DNA from: W425 sp964503235
Lineage (GTDB): Bacteria > Chloroflexota > Dehalococcoidia > Dehalococcoidales > RBG-16-60-22
Reading direction: 5' to 3'
DNA length: 22,147 nt
NCBI GenBank assembly: GCA_964503235.1
Contig: CAZCZJ010000035.1
Location: forward strand, 1 to 22,147
Part shown: one piece after another, positions 15,377-20,632 of the stretch
Numbering within the stretch: the first letter of the stretch is position 1
Layout of the letters: each line of letters starts with the position of its first letter
Notes under the pieces: generated by a model
The model's input: only the letters and a program-made list of their open reading frames with translations
The model's database searches: none
Told to the model about the DNA's origin: nothing
Program-made: the position numbers and the translations under genes

Positions 15377-16019
15377 CTTTTTCCTCCTGCGCGCTGCCGT
15401 TGCCCCACAGTTTTTCCGCCAGGCGTACCGCGGCTTCGGTCATCAATAATAATTTATAAGATAGAATCTCATTTACACTTATAACGCTGGCCGGTAATGT
15501 TTTTATCTTTTTAAGGTTCCGGGCCGATTTAATAACGTTTTCATCCGGTTCCGGTGTAATAATCAATGCCGAGGAATCAACGCCCAGCGCCGCAAGGGCC
15601 TCGACCATTTTTTTTGTCTTGGGTTCGGAAAAACCCCATTCCTCCAGTACCTTAAGTTCGCCGTCGGCGGCCTTGGCGGATAGTACGCACCTTAAAGCCA
15701 GCCGCCGCATTTTCTTCGGCAGGTCCTGGCGGTAACTCCTCGGGTGCGGCCCGAAGGTAACCCCGCCCCCAACGCGCAGCGGAGATTTCTTGCTGCCGGC
15801 GCGGGCGTAGCCGGTGCCTTTCTGGCGATAAAGCTTCCGGGTGCTGCCTCTCACGTTAGCTCTCGTCTTGGTGGCAGCCGTTCCCTGGCGCGCGTTAGCC
15901 TGCTGCCCGACCATTACCTGGTGGACAATAGCTTCATTAAACGGTGCGGCAAAAACCGCATCGCTGACTTCTATCTGCCTGACCTCTTCACCGGAGATAT
16001 TGTATACCGGAATCTGCAC
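15363..16019 (-). CDS. rplD: 50S ribosomal protein L4
   Basis: The 218-residue protein shows VYNISGEEVRQIEV, the tunnel loop region TKTRANVRGSTRKLYRQKGT and GYARAGSKKSPLRVGGGVTF, GPHPRSY, and the C-terminal helix domain. The loop reaches the constriction of the exit tunnel near L22. The start is GTG at 16019 with GGAGGG 10 nt upstream, 1 nt after the rplC stop. In enterobacteria L4 regulates the S10 operon through the rpsJ leader; here rpsJ has no leader because it overlaps fusA, so that mode is unlikely. Confidence 0.97.
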   Translation of the reverse strand: MQIPVYNISGEEVRQIEVSDAVFAAPFNEAIVHQVMVGQQANARQGTAATKTRANVRGSTRKLYRQKGTGYARAGSKKSPLRVGGGVTFGPHPRSYRQDLPKKMRRLALRCVLSAKAADGELKVLEEWGFSEPKTKKMVEALAALGVDSSALIITPEPDENVIKSARNLKKIKTLPASVISVNEILSYKLLLMTEAAVRLAEKLWGNGSAQEEKDASV

Positions 16020-16020
16020 C

Positions 16021-16647
16021 TTAACTCTTCACCCTCCTCGACTTTTTAATCAGCAGCAGCGAGTTTTTCGCTCCCGGCACGGCTCCTTTGAGGAGCAACA
16101 GGTTGCGGTCGGCATCCGCCTGGTATACCTCCAGGTTGACCACGGTTGCCTGGTGGTTTCCCATGTGTCCCGGCATGCGCATTCCTTTGAATACCCGGCC
16201 TGGTGAGGAACCGGCACCGACGGATCCCGGGGCGCGGTGGCGGTCGGACTGCCCGTGAGTCTTGGGCCCCCCGGCAAAATGGTGACGTTTCACCGTACCG
16301 GCAAACCCTTTGCCTTTGGAGATGCCGGTAACGTTAACCATGTCTCCCGTTTTAAACAGGCTCACGTCTACTGTCTGTCCCGCTTCCGTGTCGCCGATAT
16401 CATCCAACCTGAACTCCCGCAGGTGGGTATATTTCACCTTTTCCTTGCCACGCTTTTTCTTCGAGGATTTCGGTTGTACCTTTTCCCCGAAACCGAGCTG
16501 AGCGGCAATATATCCGTCGCTTTCGACGGTCTTCAGCTGCGTGACGGTGCAGGGACCGGCTTCGATAGCGGTTATGGCGTGTACCTTGCCGTCATCGCCG
16601 TATACCTGCGTCATGCCTAATTTCTTGCCAATAATTCCATCGGTCAT
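16021..16647 (-). CDS. rplC: 50S ribosomal protein L3
   Basis: The product of about 208 residues starts MTDGIIGKKLGMTQVYGDDG and has ISKGKGFAGTVKRHHFAGGP, THGQSDRHRAPGSVG and RVFKGMRMPGHMG, all L3 signatures. L3 starts 50S assembly and reaches the peptidyl transferase centre. ATG at 16647 fits the family start; an in-frame ATG at 16659 would add MVRN. Neither has a clear Shine-Dalgarno. The region just upstream is taken up by a 94-bp palindromic repeat whose edge lies at 16662, so initiation may be unusual. It abuts rplD by 1 nt. Confidence 0.95.
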   Translation of the reverse strand: MTDGIIGKKLGMTQVYGDDGKVHAITAIEAGPCTVTQLKTVESDGYIAAQLGFGEKVQPKSSKKKRGKEKVKYTHLREFRLDDIGDTEAGQTVDVSLFKTGDMVNVTGISKGKGFAGTVKRHHFAGGPKTHGQSDRHRAPGSVGAGSSPGRVFKGMRMPGHMGNHQATVVNLEVYQADADRNLLLLKGAVPGAKNSLLLIKKSRRVKS

Positions 16648-16661
16648 ATTTCTAACCATTG

Positions 16662-16755
16662 GTCATTGCGAGCGAAGCGAAGCAATCCGTTTTACACCGG
16701 ATGCGGATTACGGATTGCTTTGTCATCCTTCCCTGGAAGGATTCCTCGCAATGAC
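16662..16755. repeat. Palindromic MITE-like repeat between rpsJ and rplC
   Basis: Terminal inverted repeats of 11 bp are perfect: GTCATTGCGAG (16662-16672) and CTCGCAATGAC (16745-16755). Inside, AAGCAATCCGT (16680-16690) pairs with ACGGATTGCTT (16710-16720), and ATCCTTCC (16725-16732) pairs with GGAAGGAT (16735-16742). The transcript can fold as a three-way junction: an outer stem with two hairpins. Sequences with GTCATTGCGAGCGAAGCGAA termini are, to my knowledge, widespread dispersed repeats in several bacterial phyla. The flanks show ATT on both sides (16658-16660, 16756-16758), a possible 3-bp target duplication if the element is taken as 16661-16755. It is the only copy in this window. 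Confidence 0.85.
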
Positions 16756-16781
16756 ATTCATTAAAATTTATTACTTCCTTA

Positions 16782-17090
16782 TCACAGCTTAATATCTATC
16801 TCTACTCCCGAGGGTAAATTCAGTTTGGTCAGGGCGTCTATCGTCTTGGATGTTGTCTGGACGATATCGATAAGCCGTTTATGGGTACGAATTTCAAACT
16901 GCTCCTGGGAGTCTTTGTCGATAAACGGTGAACGGATGACGCTGTATTTCTGGATGCGCGTCGGCAGGGGTACCGGCCCTACGGCAACGGCACCGGTGCT
17001 TTCCACCGCCTCCAGTATCTGCTGCGCCGACTGGTCCACCAGCTTGTGGTCAAAACCTTTTAACTTTATCCGGATTTTCTGATTAGCCAT
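16782..17090 (-). CDS. rpsJ: 30S ribosomal protein S10
   Basis: The 102-residue protein is standard length, with KIRIKLKGFDHKLVDQSAQQ, then GPVPLPTRIQKYSVIRSPFI and SQEQFEIRTHKRLIDI, all S10 signatures. Besides its ribosomal role, S10 (NusE) takes part in transcription antitermination with NusB. ATG at 17090 overlaps the fusA stop by 8 nt (ATGGCTAA), with AGGA close upstream. This means there is no S10 operon leader and no tuf gene between fusA and rpsJ. Confidence 0.97.
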   Translation of the reverse strand: MANQKIRIKLKGFDHKLVDQSAQQILEAVESTGAVAVGPVPLPTRIQKYSVIRSPFIDKDSQEQFEIRTHKRLIDIVQTTSKTIDALTKLNLPSGVEIDIKL

Positions 17091-19170
17091 GTTTCCTGCC
17101 TACAGCTTTTTCTATTATCTGGTCGGTAAGTTCTGCCGGTATTGTCTCGTAGCTGTTGAACTCAAGCGAGTGCGTGGCTCTGCCCTGCGATATCGACCTT
17201 AGTCGCGTCGCGTAGCCGAACGATTCCGCTAAGGGTATCAGACAGTGGATCACGTAGGTCTCGCCCTGTGTGTCAACCTTGACTATATGACCTCTTTTTG
17301 CATTCAGGTCACCGATAATATCACCCAGGAACTGCTCCGGGGTAACCACTTCCAGTTTCATTACCGGCTCGAGGAGAACGGGTTTGGCTTTCTTGGCGCC
17401 TTCCCGGAAAGCCAGCGAACCGGCCATCTTGAAGGCTATGTCCGATGAATCTACTTCGTGGTAGCTGCCGTCATAGAGCGTGGCTCTGATATCCACCACG
17501 GGGTAGCCGGCCAGCGTTCCCGTCTCCATGGCTTCTTTAATCCCGGCCTCGACCGGGCCGATATACTGTTTCGGTATGGTACCGCCCTTGATGGCTTCGA
17601 CGAACTGGAAGCCCTGTCCGCGTTCGAGGGGTTCCAGTTCAACGTTAACGTGTCCGTACTGGCCATGCCCTCCGCTCTGCCGGATGAACTTGCCCTCTGT
17701 CTGCACCGTGACGGTAATCGTCTCACGGTAGGAGACCCGGGGCTGTCCTACTTTCACGCCGACCCTGAATTCGCTGACAAGTCGGCTGGCGATTACCTCC
17801 AGGTGGAGTTCTCCCATGCCGGAGATAATGGTTTGTCCCGTGTCTTCATTAAACGCAACCTTAAAGGTCGGGTCTTCCTCGGTTAATTTTTGAAGGGCGT
17901 CTCCCAGTCTCTCCTGGTCGGCCCTGGTTTTCGGCTCGATGGCAACGGATATTACCGGCTCGGGAAAGCGTATCGATTCCAGCAGGATTGCCTTGGCGTG
18001 GTCGCAGAGAGTATCCCCGGTGAAGGTGTTTTTCAGTCCCAGCGTAGCCACGATAGAGCCGGTGTCGGCAATTTCCACATCTTCGCGGTGGTTGGCGTGC
18101 ATCAACAAAAGGCGGCCGACTCTTTCGGAGCGACCGCGGGTTGGATTGTATATCTGGGAACCTATCTTGACTTTGCCAGAATAAACCCTGAAATAAACAA
18201 GCCTGCCGACAAACGGGTCGGTAACCACTTTAAACGCCAAGGCGGAAAACGGAGCATCATCGCTGGATTCTCTGGTAACCTTCTCGCCCGATTTGATATC
18301 TATACCCTCGATGGGCGGGACCTCCAGGGGAGATGGCAGGTAATCACCGATAGCGTCCAGTAGAGGTCGAATCCCCATATTTTTCAGGGCGCTACCGCAA
18401 AGAACGGGCACTCCTTTGTTTTTTAGAGTTACCCGTCTTAAAGCTTGCTTTAGTTCTTCGGAACTCACCTCGTGGCCTTCGACGTAGGCTACCATCATGT
18501 CGTCATCGTGCTCGGCCAGCTTGGCAATGAGCGTATGACGCATATCGGCAATTCTGGTAATTTCCGATTCCGGAACGGTGATTTCCTCCGATACTTTGTC
18601 GGGGTCGGTATTAAAGCGCCAGGCTTTATTTTCTACCAGGTCGATAACATCCCGGAAAGAACTCTCGTCACCTAAAGGGACCTGTATCGGCAGGGGTGTT
18701 GCCTGCAGTCGTGTTTCAATCATTAGCACCGTTCGGTGAAAATTGGCGCCAACGCGGTCCATCTTGTTGATAAAGCAGATTCGCGGTACCTTATACCGGT
18801 CCGCCTGCCGCCATACCGTCTCGGACTGCGCTTCGACACCGGCCACGGCATCGAAAACCACCAGCCCGCCGTCGAGTACCCTGAGGCTGCGTTCTACCTC
18901 GGCGGTAAAGTCTACATGCCCCGGGGTATCGATGATATTGATGCGGTACTTCCGCCAGTCGCAGGTCGTTGCCGCCGCGGTTATGGTAATACCACGCTGT
19001 CTCTCCTGCTCCATCCAGTCCATCACGGCGGTGCCTTCGTGTACTTCACCGATTTTATAGGTACGTCCGGTATAATAGAGTATCCTCTCGGTGACGGTTG
19101 TCTTACCGGCATCGATATGAGCGATAATGCCTATGTTCCGGATATCCTCCAGAGGAAAACTCCTGGGCAC
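17083..19170 (-). CDS. fusA: Translation elongation factor G
   Basis: The 695-residue GTPase drives ribosomal translocation. From the GTG at 19170 the protein reads MPRSFPLEDIRNIG, like the family start. G motifs are AHIDAGKT (17-24), RGIT (59-62), DTPGH (81-85) and NKMD (135-138). Domains II-V follow, with ISGMGELHLEVI and the C-terminal RSISQGRATHSLEF. The frame is open to an ATG at 19239 that would add 23 atypical residues and overlap rpsG. GTG is preferred because GGGAG lies 8 nt before it while the ATG has none. It lies 62 nt after rpsG and overlaps rpsJ by 8 nt. Confidence 0.96.
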   Translation of the reverse strand: MPRSFPLEDIRNIGIIAHIDAGKTTVTERILYYTGRTYKIGEVHEGTAVMDWMEQERQRGITITAAATTCDWRKYRINIIDTPGHVDFTAEVERSLRVLDGGLVVFDAVAGVEAQSETVWRQADRYKVPRICFINKMDRVGANFHRTVLMIETRLQATPLPIQVPLGDESSFRDVIDLVENKAWRFNTDPDKVSEEITVPESEITRIADMRHTLIAKLAEHDDDMMVAYVEGHEVSSEELKQALRRVTLKNKGVPVLCGSALKNMGIRPLLDAIGDYLPSPLEVPPIEGIDIKSGEKVTRESSDDAPFSALAFKVVTDPFVGRLVYFRVYSGKVKIGSQIYNPTRGRSERVGRLLLMHANHREDVEIADTGSIVATLGLKNTFTGDTLCDHAKAILLESIRFPEPVISVAIEPKTRADQERLGDALQKLTEEDPTFKVAFNEDTGQTIISGMGELHLEVIASRLVSEFRVGVKVGQPRVSYRETITVTVQTEGKFIRQSGGHGQYGHVNVELEPLERGQGFQFVEAIKGGTIPKQYIGPVEAGIKEAMETGTLAGYPVVDIRATLYDGSYHEVDSSDIAFKMAGSLAFREGAKKAKPVLLEPVMKLEVVTPEQFLGDIIGDLNAKRGHIVKVDTQGETYVIHCLIPLAESFGYATRLRSISQGRATHSLEFNSYETIPAELTDQIIEKAVGRKHG

Positions 19171-19178
19171 TTTCTTCT

Positions 19179-19183
19179 CTCCC
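19179..19183 (-). promoter_or_regulatory. Shine-Dalgarno deciding the GTG start of fusA
   Basis: GGGAG on the minus strand lies 8 nt before GTG 19170. The competing ATG at 19239 lies inside the last codons of rpsG and has no purine-rich element upstream. Confidence 0.65.
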
Positions 19184-19232
19184 GCTGTTTTTGGATTTTT
19201 TACATTAACACTGCTAATAATCGGAAAACCTC

Positions 19233-19703
19233 TTACCATCTATAGTGAGCAAAGGCTCGGTTAGCCTCGGCCATTCTATGCGTATCTTCACGCTTCTTAA
19301 TCGTATTCCCCTGTCCCTGGAAGGCATCGATGAGCTCTTCGGCCAGTCTCTCTTTCATCGGCTTGCCTTTCCGGGCTCGGGCTGAAGCAATCAGCCAGTT
19401 TATTGCCAGGAAGAGACCGCGGTCGGGCATGACCTCTACTGGTACCTGGTAGGTAGCACCGCCGACTCGCCGGGGTTTTACCTGGAGTAAAGGCGTGGCA
19501 TTTCTCACTGCCTGTTCCAGCGCTGCCACCGGGTCTTTCGATACCTGCTGACTCAGCGTTTCCAAAGCGCTGTAGACGATGCTCTCGGCGGTACGCTTCT
19601 TGCCGCAGGACATTATCTTGGCAATCAGTCTGGCTACCGTAGCGCTTCTATATTTAGCGTCGGGGATTATTTCTCTCTTTTGTGCTCTGGCTCTTCTCGG
19701 CAT
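19233..19703 (-). CDS. rpsG: 30S ribosomal protein S7
   Basis: The 156-residue protein begins MPRRARAQKREIIPDAKY and has LIAKIMSCGKKRTAESIVY, KPRRVGGATYQVPVEVMPDR and KREDTHRMAEANRAFAHYRW, diagnostic of S7. It organises the 16S 3' major domain. The length equals the usual 156. ATG at 19703 has GAGGA about 6 nt upstream. It follows rpsL after 14 nt, too short for the S7 regulatory site found between these genes in enterobacteria. Confidence 0.97.
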   Translation of the reverse strand: MPRRARAQKREIIPDAKYRSATVARLIAKIMSCGKKRTAESIVYSALETLSQQVSKDPVAALEQAVRNATPLLQVKPRRVGGATYQVPVEVMPDRGLFLAINWLIASARARKGKPMKERLAEELIDAFQGQGNTIKKREDTHRMAEANRAFAHYRW

Positions 19704-19717
19704 AACAGTTCCTCGGA

Positions 19718-20149
19718 TTATTCTATCTCGGTTCTTGCTTTAGCCCGTTTACTCCCGTACTTGCTGCGTCCCTGCTTGCGGTCGGACACGCCGGTGGTAT
19801 CCAGCGCACCCCGGACGATATGGTAGCGGACTCCGGGTAAGTCTTTCACACGGCCGCCTCTTATCAGCACCACCGAGTGCTCCTGAAGCTCATGTCCCTC
19901 TCCGGGAATATAAGCCGTTACCTCCATGTGGTTGGTAAGTCGCACCCTGGCTATCTTACGCAGCGCCGAATTGGGTTTCCTGGGAGTGGTTGTTTTTACC
20001 TGTATGCATACGCCGCGTTTCTGCGGCGAGCTCTTCCCCGATAACACCCTGTTTTTCAGGGCATTATAGGTGTAAGCCAGCGCCGGCGTTTTGTCTTTCT
20101 TGGCAGACTTTTTCCGCCCTTTACGGACTAATTGATTTATTGTTGGCAT
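19718..20149 (-). CDS. rpsL: 30S ribosomal protein S12 with 14-residue insertion
   Basis: The 143-residue decoding-centre protein starts MPTINQLVRKGRKK and has PQKRGVC, KPNSALRKIARVRLTN, GEGHELQEHSVVLIRGGRVK and DLPGVRYHIVRGALD. Between TPAL and PQKRG it has 17 residues (25-41) where Escherichia coli has three, an insertion of 14. The site equivalent to E. coli Lys43 (gene numbering) is Arg57. Asp103 is the equivalent of the RimO-modified Asp89. ATG 20149 has AGGA 8 nt upstream. An upstream in-frame start at 20206 would add a non-homologous extension read from leader hairpin sequence. First gene of the supercluster. Confidence 0.97.
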   Translation of the reverse strand: MPTINQLVRKGRKKSAKKDKTPALAYTYNALKNRVLSGKSSPQKRGVCIQVKTTTPRKPNSALRKIARVRLTNHMEVTAYIPGEGHELQEHSVVLIRGGRVKDLPGVRYHIVRGALDTTGVSDRKQGRSKYGSKRAKARTEIE

Positions 20150-20176
20150 TATCTCTTTCCTCTCCCCACAATTACA

Positions 20177-20200
20177 ATGGATGAGCCTTAGCCCATCCAT
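20177..20200 (-). promoter_or_regulatory. Hairpin in rpsL leader, just upstream of the ribosome binding site
   Basis: ATGGATG (20177-20183) and CATCCAT (20194-20200) are perfect 7-bp arms, extended by two more pairs past one mismatch. On the rpsL transcript the hairpin ends about 16 nt before the Shine-Dalgarno. No U-run follows, so it is not a terminator. Regulatory function is only inferred from position. Confidence 0.5.
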
Positions 20201-20211
20201 TCTCAAGATTA

Positions 20212-20245
20212 CTGACAGATTGAGGTTATTACGTCACTCTGTCAG
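20212..20245 (-). promoter_or_regulatory. Inverted repeat in rpsL leader
   Basis: CTGACAGA (20212-20219) and TCTGTCAG (20238-20245) are perfect 8-bp arms around an 18-nt loop, with two more pairs past a mismatch. It could be an RNA hairpin in the rpsL leader or an operator for a dimeric regulator. A related TGTCTGTCA lies at 20297-20304, around the possible second promoter. No U-run follows on either strand. Confidence 0.45.
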
Positions 20246-20275
20246 CTTCAAACGAATACTGAGCACCAAATATAA

Positions 20276-20305
20276 AACTTAACACAAACCAATACTGTCT
20301 GTCAA
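20276..20305 (-). promoter_or_regulatory. Possible second promoter for rpsL
   Basis: On the minus strand a perfect TTGACA (20300-20305) is followed after 18 nt by a poor -10, TAAGTT (20276-20281), with TG one base before it (extended -10 pattern). The -35 is excellent and the -10 weak, so this is less likely than the promoter at 20392-20421. Confidence 0.35.
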
Positions 20306-20365
20306 CATCTTTCATCGTGCAAACACAAAAAAACGTTCAACAAGGCTCGATAATGAAAATATGTA

Positions 20366-20394
20366 TTGACGGGATTGAGATATTATGTTATATT
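20366..20394 (+). promoter_or_regulatory. Promoter for the aro leader and aroF-aroB
   Basis: TTGACG (20366-20371) is followed by exactly 17 nt and TATATT (20389-20394); both hexamers match 5 of 6 consensus positions. Transcription would begin near 20401, about 11 nt before the first ATG of the leader peptide, which fits an attenuator leader. Confidence 0.7.
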
Positions 20395-20421
20395 ATATAA
20401 TAATTTAGGTAATGATAGCAA
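20392..20421 (-). promoter_or_regulatory. Promoter for the ribosomal protein supercluster
   Basis: On the minus strand TTGCTA (20416-20421; 4 of 6 consensus) is followed after 18 nt by TATAAT (20392-20397; perfect). Transcription would start near 20385, leaving a leader of about 235 nt before rpsL. The -10 overlaps the -10 of the plus-strand promoter, so the two may compete. Confidence 0.55.
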
Positions 20422-20507
20422 TGCCAGATTACAGTATTACTAAATATTATTTTAGCTTTTTTCAATTTACTTGGCGCGCACCGCGTGAGGAGGGCCGAGG
20501 CATATAA
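20412..20507 (+). CDS. Aromatic-rich leader peptide of the aroF attenuator
   Basis: This 31-codon ORF (28 codons if the second ATG at 20421 is used) lies between the plus-strand promoter and an intrinsic terminator. Residues 7-21 read YSITKYYFSFFQFTW: three Tyr, four Phe and one Trp among 15. The rest, RAPREEGRGI, is encoded by the RNA that forms the antiterminator strand. AGGT (20407-20410) is close to the first ATG and about 10 nt before the second, making the second the better spaced. It ends in TAA at 20505-20507. The role is inferred: the ribosome senses Phe, Tyr and Trp tRNA charging. No homology is needed or claimed. Confidence 0.72.
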   Translation: MIAMPDYSITKYYFSFFQFTWRAPREEGRGI

Positions 20508-20564
20508 GCACAGGTATGATTGGTTAATATAAAAATACGGAATGCAGGCTGAGCCCTCCTCGCG
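20484..20564 (+). promoter_or_regulatory. Antiterminator structure of the aroF attenuator
   Basis: GAGGAGGGC (20487-20495), in the last third of the leader ORF, is perfectly complementary to GCCCTCCTC (20553-20561). The pairing extends by one G-U and two G-C pairs to 20484 and 20564, about 12 bp in all. It uses the 5' arm of the terminator, so the two structures exclude each other. A ribosome stalled on the Tyr/Phe codons (20430-20468) leaves 20487-20495 free; one at the stop codon would cover it. Confidence 0.7.
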
Positions 20565-20576
20565 GAGGGTTTTTTT
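20554..20576 (+). terminator. Rho-independent terminator upstream of aroF (attenuator)
   Basis: CCCTCC (20554-20559), loop TCGC, GGAGGG (20564-20569), then seven T (20570-20576). The stem can extend by G-U and A-U pairs at its base. It lies 57 nt before the aroF start, inside the leader transcript, so it can act only as a conditional terminator for aroF-aroB. Confidence 0.85.
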
Positions 20577-20632
20577 GTTGTATAAATTCCGGCGGGAATT
20601 CGCTATTTATAAATATATAAGGAGATGGGAAA

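Noticed and set aside
16541..16792. 83-codon plus-strand ORF across the rpsJ-rplC gap
   Set aside because: Half is antisense to rplC and half is a translation of the palindromic repeat (CERSEAI and FLAMT-type peptides), a common spurious annotation.
19171..19239. N-terminal extension of EF-G from ATG 19239
   Set aside because: The 23 extra residues have no family counterpart, the ATG lacks a binding site and lies inside rpsG, whereas GTG 19170 has GGGAG at 8 nt.
20471..20580. T-box riboswitch controlling aroF
   Set aside because: ACCGCG at 20480-20485 recalls the end of a T-box, but the preceding GGGTGG part, the specifier stem and the required leader length are absent. The aromatic leader ORF explains the region better.
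20585..20600. Second regulatory hairpin between terminator and aroF
   Set aside because: AATTCC-GGCG-GGAATT is a weak 6-bp stem without a U-run that does not reach the Shine-Dalgarno (20619-20624); it may be chance.
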